Shown: in pieces, positions 1 to 5,470 of the stretch
Position numbering within the stretch: position 1 is the stretch's first letter
How the letters are laid out: every line of letters begins with the position of its first letter
Assembly: GCA_023256405.1 (NCBI GenBank)
Contig: JAGDXK010000010.1
Coordinates: 1-9,050, forward strand
DNA from: Nitrososphaerales archaeon
GTDB taxonomy: Archaea; Thermoproteota; Nitrososphaeria; Conexivisphaerales; UBA164
DNA: 9,050 nucleotides
Direction: 5' to 3'
Notes under the pieces: model-generated
What the model was told of the DNA's origin: nothing
What the model saw: the letters and a program-made list of their open reading frames with translations, nothing else
Database searches by the model: none
Program-made: the position numbers and the translations under genes

Positions 1-55
1 GCCGCTGTGTTAGTGAGGTGCGCAAGCCCTCGCGAAGCAGCGGTGCCGGCGCCCT
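1..55 (+). rRNA. 5S ribosomal RNA, 3' portion (5' part lies outside the window)
   Basis: This is the 3' half of 5S rRNA, a structural RNA of the large ribosomal subunit. The stretch is far richer in GC than its neighbours, as stable RNAs are in thermophiles. It follows the order of Sulfolobus 5S as I recall it: GCCGCU, then GUUAGUG, a hairpin arm, a GAAGC segment, and a terminal helix strand. Positions 13-18 pair with 28-33 (one G-U pair), and 20-21 pair with 26-27 around a GCAA tetraloop at 22-25. Positions 2-9 would be the 3' strand of helix II. Positions 44-54 would be the 3' strand of helix I, which predicts a complementary 5' end upstream of the window. The 3' end is placed at about 54-56. 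A + strand open frame through this stretch is not protein-like. SRP RNA was considered and judged less likely. The identification rests on by-eye comparison. Confidence 0.7.
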
Positions 56-64
56 TTATTTCTT
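55..64 (+). terminator. T-rich tract ending the 5S rRNA transcript
   Basis: A pyrimidine tract, TTTATTTCTT, directly follows the GC-rich 3' end of the 5S RNA. It fits the oligo-T intrinsic terminators of archaea. It lies over the last codons of the convergent proC gene, so the two transcription units meet with no spacer. Termination here is inferred from sequence only. Confidence 0.35.
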
Positions 65-817
65 AATTGTCTCACTCATTCTTGTGTGTATAGCATCAAC
101 AATGTTGCCCTTTATGGTTCTCTTGTTAAACTCATGCAGTATTTTTATCGTTATTCCTGAAGGCGTGGTCACCTTCTTTGAAAGATCATAATATGTAATA
201 TTTCTCCTAAGCAAATAGTACGAAGTCGAGTAAGCCGTGAGGTTTGCGATCTTGTCAGCAAGGTCCCTCTCGACCCCAGCCAACACCATATACTCAGAGA
301 GAGAATCCAAAAAGTACGCTAGAAGCGCGGGGCCGCTTCCCACGATAGGCACAAGCATATCCAGCGTTCTTTCATCGACGAGGAATGGCTCGCCGAACCT
401 GCTCAGGAGGCCCTTCAGGCTCTTGAAGTTCTCCTTCTCGCAGTAAGCAAGAACCGGGGCCTTGCCGGTCTCTGACGCAACGCTTGTCATTATTTTACAG
501 ATCCTAGCGCCCTGAAGCTTCTCCCTCAGCTTATCGTATGGATACAGCGCCACGACGGAAACAATCGTCTTGCCCATGATATGGTTCTTTAATCTTTCCA
601 GAAGGTCATCGACGTCAGCGGGCCTGACCGCTATAAATATTATTTCCGACGACCTGGCCAAATCTTCGACCGAGGAGGCCCTTATGACGTTCTTCTTCCT
701 GATCCTTTTGACCTCGGATCCTCTATCATATACAATAATTTTATCATGACGCCCTCTGGAGAGGGCCACGCTGAAGGCATAGCCCATGTTGCCTATTCCT
801 ATTATGCCTATGTTCAT
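56..817 (-). CDS. proC: Pyrroline-5-carboxylate reductase family protein
   Basis: The predicted enzyme of 253 residues would reduce pyrroline-5-carboxylate to proline with NAD(P)H in the cytoplasm, the last step of proline synthesis. An N-terminal Rossmann motif, GIIGIGNMG (residues 4-12), binds the dinucleotide, and AVRP (63-66) matches the family's AVKP. The C-terminal half has VGSGPA (159-164) followed by the dimer-forming helices and TTPSGIT (217-223), equivalent to the usual SPGGTT. Odd points: the usual MPN motif is replaced by KIMTSV near 108-113, and SPGGTT is changed to TPSGIT, so a related imine or ketol reductase activity cannot be excluded. The length is slightly below the usual 265-280. 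The ATG at 815-817 is the natural start, directly before the Rossmann strand. The gene is divergent from mocA, with 67 bases between them, and its stop codon abuts the 5S rRNA. Confidence 0.82.
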   Translation of the reverse strand: MNIGIIGIGNMGYAFSVALSRGRHDKIIVYDRGSEVKRIRKKNVIRASSVEDLARSSEIIFIAVRPADVDDLLERLKNHIMGKTIVSVVALYPYDKLREKLQGARICKIMTSVASETGKAPVLAYCEKENFKSLKGLLSRFGEPFLVDERTLDMLVPIVGSGPALLAYFLDSLSEYMVLAGVERDLADKIANLTAYSTSYYLLRRNITYYDLSKKVTTPSGITIKILHEFNKRTIKGNIVDAIHTRMSETIKK

Positions 818-845
818 TCGATTATCAGATAACCATGAAGATGCA

Positions 846-857
846 TTTTTAAATATT
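846..857. promoter_or_regulatory. TATA-like element shared by divergent proC and mocA
   Basis: TTTTTAAATATT is the only strong TATA-like sequence in the 67-base gap. Its centre is about 34 bases from both start codons (proC ATG at 815-817 on the minus strand, mocA ATG at 885). With transcription starting about 25 bases from the TATA centre, both mRNAs would have leaders of fewer than 10 bases. No Shine-Dalgarno sequence precedes either start, consistent with such short leaders. Confidence 0.55.
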
Positions 858-884
858 ACATAAGGATATTTCTATGTTAGAACC

Positions 885-1490
885 ATGAGTACGAAAAATA
901 AATATTCGCTGATAGTGCTGGCGGCAGGCGAATCGACCCGTTTCGGCGAAAACAAGCTTCTGTTTAAAATAGAGGGCAAATCCATTATAAGAAGGGTTAT
1001 TGAAGAGTGCTCTCTGGAGGGGCTGGAGATAGTGGTTGTTACCGGGCACGAGAAGGATAAGATCATGGAGGAGCTGAAAGGGACAAATGCAGTTTTCGTT
1101 TACAACCCGCAGTATCACGAAGGGGGCATGAGCTCCTCAATAAAAGCAGGAATCGCCTACGCAAGCCCGCTTAAAGCCTACTTAATAACGCCTGGCGACA
1201 TGCCGTACCTCAGCGGGTGGATTTGCAGAAGGATCATAGAGGAGCACGAGCGCACAGGCAGGAGGATAATAGTCCCTACGTTTGAGGGAAGAGGAGGTCA
1301 TCCGATCCTCGTGGACGCAAGCCTCAGAGAGGAGCTGCTCGGAATAAGCGAGGAGTCGAAGGGCCTCAAGGGGTTTCTGAGCAAGCACGAAAAAGAAATA
1401 CACAGAGTGGAGCTTGGAACCTCAAGGATCCTTATAGATATAGATTACAGGGAGGATGTTGTAAACAGAAAGCCGATAGACAGGCCCTGA
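885..1490 (+). CDS. mocA: Molybdenum cofactor cytidylyltransferase (MocA/CoxI-like nucleotidyltransferase)
   Basis: This 201-residue protein belongs to the MobA-like NTP transferase family. The likely reaction is CTP plus Mo-molybdopterin giving molybdopterin cytosine dinucleotide, the cofactor form used by prokaryotic xanthine dehydrogenase-type hydroxylases. The N-terminal signature LAAGESTRFGENKLL (residues 12-26) binds the nucleotide phosphates and has the MocA-type LAAG rather than the MobA-type LAGG. Further MocA-like elements are GMSSS (81-85), GDMP (104-107, metal-binding Asp), GHP (138-140) and a closing DID (185-187). The length is normal for the family. The neighbouring downstream operon encodes just such a hydroxylase, which supports CTP rather than GTP specificity, though residue-level specificity was not established. 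A TATA element at 846-857 predicts a leader of roughly 9 bases. A four-codon frame, ATG at 874 to TGA at 886-888, overlaps this start codon. Confidence 0.82.
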   Translation: MSTKNKYSLIVLAAGESTRFGENKLLFKIEGKSIIRRVIEECSLEGLEIVVVTGHEKDKIMEELKGTNAVFVYNPQYHEGGMSSSIKAGIAYASPLKAYLITPGDMPYLSGWICRRIIEEHERTGRRIIVPTFEGRGGHPILVDASLREELLGISEESKGLKGFLSKHEKEIHRVELGTSRILIDIDYREDVVNRKPIDRP

Positions 1491-1542
1491 GCTTCAACTC
1501 TTTTCAACCTTACAGCATGACCCGATAAAATGGTTTGAAAAA

Positions 1543-1550
1543 TTTTATAT
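1543..1550 (+). promoter_or_regulatory. TATA box of the molybdenum hydroxylase operon
   Basis: TTTTATAT lies downstream of a purine-rich GAAAAA stretch that could serve as BRE. Its centre is about 28 bases before the ATG at 1575, so transcription should begin at or just before the start codon and give a leaderless mRNA. No ribosome binding site is visible ahead of the first gene, in agreement. The operon therefore appears to be transcribed separately from mocA, which ends at 1490. Confidence 0.55.
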
Positions 1551-1574
1551 TAGCTAAAAATAAAGTTATCAGCA

Positions 1575-2045
1575 ATGGAGATCACAGTCTCTTTTTTCCT
1601 CAATGGAAAAAGGGTAACAGTGACTGCTCCTCCTGCCAAAAGCCTTCTGAGGGTTCTTAGAGAGGATCTTGGTGTAACCAGCGTCAAACCGGGATGTGAG
1701 GCAGGGGAGTGCGGTGCCTGTACGGTGCTTCTTGATGGTCAGGCGGTTACTTCGTGTCTGATCATGATATCCCAGGTGGAGGGCAAACAGATTACAACCG
1801 CCGAGGGCCTGGAGAGAAATGGAGCGCTAGATCCGATACAGGAGGCGTTTATCGAGGAGGGCGCCCTTCAGTGCGGCTACTGCACTCCTGGGTTCATAAT
1901 GGCTGCAAAGGGCCTCCTGAACGAGAACCCGAACCCAACAGACGAGGAAATTCTTGAAGGTATAAGCGGGAACATATGCAGGTGCGGGGCCTACCCCAGG
2001 ATCGTCAGCGCGATAAAGAAGGTGGTGAAGAAGGGTGTCGTATGA
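1575..2045 (+). CDS. Molybdenum hydroxylase 2Fe-2S small subunit (CoxS/XdhC-type)
   Basis: This is the electron-transfer subunit of 156 residues, the usual family length. It carries two 2Fe-2S clusters that pass electrons from the molybdenum site to FAD. The N-terminal plant-ferredoxin-type domain has Cys41, Cys46, Cys49 (CEAGECGAC) and Cys61. The C-terminal helical domain has Cys100 and Cys103 (QCGYC) with Cys135 and Cys137 (CRC). Gln99, in the conserved QCGYCTPG segment, is present. All eight cluster ligands are intact. There is no twin-arginine or other signal peptide, so the complex should be cytoplasmic unless carried by a partner. It is the first gene of the operon, and its last 11 bases overlap the GTG start of the FAD subunit. 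The family identification is firm; the substrate of the complex is unknown. Confidence 0.95.
   Translation: MEITVSFFLNGKRVTVTAPPAKSLLRVLREDLGVTSVKPGCEAGECGACTVLLDGQAVTSCLIMISQVEGKQITTAEGLERNGALDPIQEAFIEEGALQCGYCTPGFIMAAKGLLNENPNPTDEEILEGISGNICRCGAYPRIVSAIKKVVKKGVV
2024..2028 (+). promoter_or_regulatory. Shine-Dalgarno site deciding the GTG start of the FAD subunit
   Basis: GGTGA, complementary to the conserved archaeal 16S rRNA 3' end, lies 6 bases before GTG at 2035, inside the small-subunit gene. The nearby ATG at 2042 opens a frame that stops after four codons, so GTG is the credible start. Confidence 0.6.
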
Positions 2046-2862
2046 AAGCATCATAGTTTACTCCCCCAGGAGCCTTGCTGAAGCGCTGGACATACTTGCA
2101 CAGAGGAGGGAACAGATCAGGCCTATCGCCGGAGGAACGGACGTAATGGTGATGATAAAGGACGGCGTTCTAAAGGAGAAGGAGCTTCTTAACCTCTCAT
2201 ACGTTCCGGAGCTCAGCTACATAAAGGAAAGCGATTCCAGCATACTCATAGCGGTCAGACAGATAGGCTCTCCGCAGATTCAGAACCTTGGCACTATAGG
2301 CGGAAACCTGGGGACAGCAAGCCCTGCGGGCGACAGCATACCGCCGCTATACGTTCTTAACGCCACCGTAAAGTTACAGAAGGTTGGCGGAAGCAGAGAG
2401 GTTCCCATCGACAAGTTCTTCCTGGGTCCAAGGAAGACGGTCAGGGAGCCAGATGAGCTTATAACTGAGATAAAAATTGAGAAGATGGAGCCCGGCACGT
2501 ATTACTTTTTCCAGAAGCTGGGGCTGAGAAGCGCTAACGCGATATCCATAGTCAGCGCTGCAGGGTCGCTGCTACTGCAGGAGGGCACAGTTAAGTACCT
2601 GCGGCTGGCGCTCGGAGCTGTTGCTCCAACCGTCATAAGGGCAAAGGATGCGGAGGATGCAGCTAAGGATCAGCCCCTTACGGAGCAGCTGATAGACAGA
2701 ATAGCTAGGCTTGCATCCGAGGCCACCAGGCCTATAACTGACATAAGAGGAACCGCTGAGTACAGAAGGAAGGCAACCTACGGTGTAGTTTACGAGGCGC
2801 TATATTACATAATGAAAGGAATGGGAAAGAAGGTAGAATACGGCGTTGAGAGTGGAAGTTGA
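2035..2862 (+). CDS. Molybdenum hydroxylase FAD-binding medium subunit (CoxM/XdhB-type), internally shortened
   Basis: This 275-residue subunit binds FAD and passes electrons to an acceptor. AGGTD (residues 32-36) and GTIGGN (86-91) with ASPAGD (95-100) are the two FAD pyrophosphate-binding segments of the PCMH fold. The C-terminal CO dehydrogenase-flavoprotein domain includes DIRGTAEYRR. The start is GTG, supported by GGTGA upstream and an 11-base overlap with the preceding gene. Odd point: from ILIA (about 70-73) the chain runs directly into RQIGSPQI (75-82). Relatives carry about 24 more residues here, the G-A-x-T-T-H strand and following helix. Two FAD motifs normally about 78 residues apart are only about 55 apart. 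The frame stays open, so this is an in-frame loss rather than a frameshift. The C-terminus runs about 14 residues past the usual end and overlaps the next gene. Whether the subunit still binds FAD is uncertain. Confidence 0.9.
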   Translation: MSYESIIVYSPRSLAEALDILAQRREQIRPIAGGTDVMVMIKDGVLKEKELLNLSYVPELSYIKESDSSILIAVRQIGSPQIQNLGTIGGNLGTASPAGDSIPPLYVLNATVKLQKVGGSREVPIDKFFLGPRKTVREPDELITEIKIEKMEPGTYYFFQKLGLRSANAISIVSAAGSLLLQEGTVKYLRLALGAVAPTVIRAKDAEDAAKDQPLTEQLIDRIARLASEATRPITDIRGTAEYRRKATYGVVYEALYYIMKGMGKKVEYGVESGS

Positions 2863-3076
2863 ATTGGCAGGCCCATACATATATCAGTATGGAGGAAGGC
2901 TGCATACGGTAGAAGTTGATGAAGGTGCCAAAGTAGAAGACGTCTTAAAAAAGCTCGGAATAACCGAGAGGATTTACATAGTAATTATTAAAAACGGAAA
3001 GGCAGCTAAACTGGACGACCCGCTTTCCGAAGGTGATAAGTTAATAGTGTTCCCACCAGTTGGTGGTGGAGCATGA
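2846..3076 (+). CDS. ThiS/MoaD-family beta-grasp sulfur-carrier-like protein
   Basis: A small protein of 76 residues with the ubiquitin-like beta-grasp pattern: two N-terminal strands, the helix KVEDVLKKLGI, the strand YIVIIKNGK, LSEGDKLIVFPPV and a glycine tail. Relatives carry sulfur as a C-terminal Gly-Gly thiocarboxylate for molybdopterin, thiamine or thiouridine synthesis. Here the tail is GGGA (73-76), so one alanine follows the glycines and would need trimming or would block classical activation. The frame opens at TTG 2846; GTG at 2852 is equally plausible and would give an 11-base overlap (GTG, five bases, TGA) identical in form to the previous junction. The gene sits between the FAD and molybdopterin subunit genes and its stop overlaps the next start as ATGA. 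A role in supplying sulfur for this enzyme's cofactor is inference from position; no MoaE or E1-like partner is in the window. Confidence 0.78.
   Translation: MRVEVELAGPYIYQYGGRLHTVEVDEGAKVEDVLKKLGITERIYIVIIKNGKAAKLDDPLSEGDKLIVFPPVGGGA
3062..3066 (+). promoter_or_regulatory. Shine-Dalgarno-like GGTGG before the large subunit start
   Basis: GGTGG ends 6 bases before ATG 3073. The same bases are part of the glycine codons of the beta-grasp protein's C-terminus. With the ATGA stop/start overlap, this favours coupled translation of the large subunit. The match to the GGTGA consensus is partial. Confidence 0.4.
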
Positions 3077-5316
3077 CCTCTACAGAATCCGTGGTTTCCA
3101 GGTACGAGTCGCTTAACCGGTCCATTCCAAGAATTGACTCTGAGGACAAGGTTAGAGGAACGCTGCTGTACGTTACTGACATAAGGCTTGAGAACGCCCT
3201 ATATGCATTTACCTTCAGGAGCAAAGTGGCGCACGGCAAGATAAACAGGATAGAGACAGAGGACGCCGAAAAGGTGAACGGGGTAAAGGCGGTTTTAACC
3301 TACAAGGACATTCCATCCCTGAACGGTTATGGAGCGATCGTCCCTGAAATTCCCGTGCTGGCTTACGACAAAGTCAGGTACTATGGAGAGCCCATAGCCC
3401 TCGTGGCGGCTGAGAGCGTTGAGGCCGGTCTGGAGGCGTTGAGCAGGATTAAGGTCGACATAACTCCGCTTCCTGTTATAAGGAGCATTGAGGAGGCCCT
3501 GGATGATAATGCGCCAAAAATACACGAGAAGGGCAACATAGCAAGGCACACAATAGTGAAGAAGGGCAACGTTGACAAGGCAAGGGCGTCGGCCTACGTT
3601 GTGCTTGAAAGGACATACGAGACGCCAATGCAAAAGCACATGTACCTTGAGCCCGAAGGAGGGGTTGCCTACATAGATGAGAACGGAACACTGAACGTCA
3701 TAGCAGGGGGTCAGACCCCTTACAGGGATAAGCTCCAGATAGCTAGAGTTCTGGGAATATCCCCAGATAAAATAAGGGTGAAGAACTCGCCTACAGGAGG
3801 CGCTTTCGGCGGCAAGGACGACGTAACAGTGCAGATACATTTGGCCCTTCTTGCTTACAAGACAAAGAGGCCGGTCAGGCTCACGTGGTCGAGGGAGGAA
3901 AGCGGAATAGCAGGGTTTCACAGAACATCCTCAAAGATAAAGCTCAGGACAGCTGCCGCTAAAGACGGAACGCTTCTTTCAAACGAGGCAGCCATATATC
4001 TTGATTCGGGGGCGTATCAGAGCTTTGGTCCTACAATACTTGATGTTAGCATAGAAACGATAAACGGCCCCTACAGGGTTCCCAATTACTACATAGATGC
4101 ATACCTCGTATACACCAACAACGGCCTTGCTTCGGCCTTTAGAGGGTTTGGTGCTCCGGAGAGCAACTTTGCAATTGAGAGCATGATGAACGAGCTTGCG
4201 GACGAGCTTAAAATGGATCCGATAGATCTGAGGCTGAAGAACATACTGAGGACGGGCGAGACGGGGCCGTTTAACAATATCATCAGACACAGCGAAGGGC
4301 TTGAGGAGGCCCTTAAGAGAGCAAAAGAGGTGTTCTACAGGCCCGATCCTTCTACCCCGTTTGCCAGGACCGGCGTTGGGGTGGCAGTGGCAATCAAGGG
4401 CGTTGGATTTGGAACGCTCCCTGACTTCCCAACAGCTGCCATAGAGGTGGTGCCTGAGGGCAAGGTAAGAATAATGTTCAGCAACGTGGATTACGGTCAG
4501 GGGATAAACACAGGAAACGCTCAGCTTGTGGCGGAGAAGCTTCAGATCCCAGTATCTCAGATAGAGGTCTATCATTCGGACACTAAATACTCGCCGGACA
4601 CCGGGGGCTCAAGCGCCTCAAGGTCAACCTTCAACGCTGGCAACGCGCTTCTGGCCGCCTGTGAGAAGGCCCTCTCCGAGCTCAGGCTTGAGGCCGCATC
4701 ATACTTTATGACCTCAAGCTCATCGGTAACCTACAGGGGAGGCAACTTTTACTACAAGGACAGGTCGATAAACATCTACGAGCTCGCAAAGCGGCTGAGA
4801 AGCAGAGGCAAGAGCACCTTCTTTGAGGCAACCTATGAGGTGCCCAGGTATCCAGAGCCAGTTGAAGGAACGCTCGAGGTGCCTCACATGGTCTACATGT
4901 ACGGAGTAATGGTGTCAAAGGTGGAAATAGACGAAATGTTGGGAAAGATAAGGCCACTGGAGGTGGACTTCATAGCTGATATTGGAAACGTAATCAACCC
5001 TGCTATAGCTGCAGGGCAGATAGAGGGGGGCGTGATACAGGGGCTGGGATATTCGTTAACTGAATACTACAGCTACGACAAGGATGGCAGGCCCCTGAAC
5101 ATAAACTACACGACCTACATAGTGCCAACGGCAAAGGACTCCCCGATGATAAACGTCGAGTTCGTCAGGACTTATGAGGAGCTGGGCCCGTTTGGCGCTA
5201 AGGGAGTAGGCGAAATAGGCATAATACCGGTCGGCGCATCAATATCGGACGCCGTTGCAGACGCCATAGGCAAAAGACCGTACAGGCTCCCGATCCTGCC
5301 CTGGGATTTTATCTAA
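3073..5316 (+). CDS. Molybdenum hydroxylase molybdopterin-binding large subunit (XDH/aldehyde oxidoreductase family)
   Basis: This 747-residue catalytic subunit would hydroxylate a heterocycle or aldehyde with water at a Mo site. The N-terminal a/b hammerhead domain is followed by the cofactor-binding domain. Visible motifs: GGQ (212-214), GGAFGGK (242-248), AFRGFG (355-360), YGQG (474-477), DTGGSSASR (509-517) and GAKGVGE (708-714). Glu714 matches the catalytic Glu1261 of bovine xanthine oxidoreductase. The CO dehydrogenase loop (AYRCSFR) is absent, so CO oxidation is unlikely. By eye, Phe359 matches the substrate-stacking bovine Phe914, Asp249 takes the place of Glu802, and no arginine occupies the Arg880 position (324-330), so xanthine is not assured as substrate. 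The length is typical and there is no signal peptide. It is the last gene of the operon, starting within the stop codon of the beta-grasp gene. An XdhC-type maturation factor is not in the window. Confidence 0.94.
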   Translation: MTSTESVVSRYESLNRSIPRIDSEDKVRGTLLYVTDIRLENALYAFTFRSKVAHGKINRIETEDAEKVNGVKAVLTYKDIPSLNGYGAIVPEIPVLAYDKVRYYGEPIALVAAESVEAGLEALSRIKVDITPLPVIRSIEEALDDNAPKIHEKGNIARHTIVKKGNVDKARASAYVVLERTYETPMQKHMYLEPEGGVAYIDENGTLNVIAGGQTPYRDKLQIARVLGISPDKIRVKNSPTGGAFGGKDDVTVQIHLALLAYKTKRPVRLTWSREESGIAGFHRTSSKIKLRTAAAKDGTLLSNEAAIYLDSGAYQSFGPTILDVSIETINGPYRVPNYYIDAYLVYTNNGLASAFRGFGAPESNFAIESMMNELADELKMDPIDLRLKNILRTGETGPFNNIIRHSEGLEEALKRAKEVFYRPDPSTPFARTGVGVAVAIKGVGFGTLPDFPTAAIEVVPEGKVRIMFSNVDYGQGINTGNAQLVAEKLQIPVSQIEVYHSDTKYSPDTGGSSASRSTFNAGNALLAACEKALSELRLEAASYFMTSSSSVTYRGGNFYYKDRSINIYELAKRLRSRGKSTFFEATYEVPRYPEPVEGTLEVPHMVYMYGVMVSKVEIDEMLGKIRPLEVDFIADIGNVINPAIAAGQIEGGVIQGLGYSLTEYYSYDKDGRPLNINYTTYIVPTAKDSPMINVEFVRTYEELGPFGAKGVGEIGIIPVGASISDAVADAIGKRPYRLPILPWDFI

Positions 5317-5325
5317 GCCCCTTAA

Positions 5326-5333
5326 TTTTTTCT
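5326..5333 (+). terminator. Oligo-T terminator after the hydroxylase operon
   Basis: TTTTTTCT begins 9 bases after the large-subunit stop codon, without an obvious GC-rich hairpin. Archaeal RNA polymerase commonly terminates at such T tracts, and this is the end of the co-directional cluster. The rest of the 5334-5430 gap is AT-rich with no gene. Confidence 0.4.
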
Positions 5334-5432
5334 AACATCGTGCATATTTGAGAACGTTGTAAATGTTTCGTAATCAGCTGTAGAAAAATTTGATAAATTT
5401 ATTATTAATATTTAAAATTTTGTAAAGAGAAT

Positions 5433-5442
5433 GCTTATAAGC
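5433..5442 (+). promoter_or_regulatory. TATA box of gdhA within a 10-bp palindrome
   Basis: GCTTATAAGC is a perfect palindrome with TTATAA at its core. Its centre is about 33 bases before the TTG start at 5471, so transcription would start near 5463 and leave a leader of fewer than 10 bases. Upstream, AAATTT-type palindromes (5386-5391, 5395-5400, and AAAATTTT at 5414-5421) could be BRE or regulator-binding sequence, or just AT-rich promoter DNA. Confidence 0.45.
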
Positions 5443-5470
5443 TCACTAATTTTATACATCTTGAGCCAAA

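Noticed and set aside
1..55. SRP RNA helix 8 (GNRA tetraloop followed by GAAGCAGC)
   Set aside because: The motif resembles 4.5S RNA, but too little sequence follows for the 3' strand of helix 5, and the CCAGG-type 5' side of the symmetric loop is missing. The 5S alignment explains more of the sequence.
1..66. + strand open frame entering from the left edge and ending at TAA 64-66
   Set aside because: Its Ala/Arg/Pro-rich product and GC-rich codons differ from the genes here. The stretch is better explained as 5S rRNA.
3..191. Hydrophobic + strand frame open from the left edge
   Set aside because: It runs through the 5S rRNA and then antisense to the proC C-terminus. The hydrophobicity is a by-product of the antisense frame.
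3295..3921. 208-codon open frame on the minus strand inside the large hydroxylase subunit
   Set aside because: It is antisense to a strongly conserved coding region that includes the GGAFGGK motif. Its product is Cys/Arg/Leu/Pro-rich and matches no family I know.
3979..4575. 198-codon minus-strand open frame
   Set aside because: It is antisense to the AFRGFG and YGQG regions of the large subunit, with no recognisable domains and no promoter; open frames opposite real genes of this composition are common.
1575..5316. Aerobic CO dehydrogenase operon (coxMSL)
   Set aside because: The large subunit lacks the AYRCSFR active-site loop and instead has AFRGFG, and the gene order is small-medium-beta-grasp-large.
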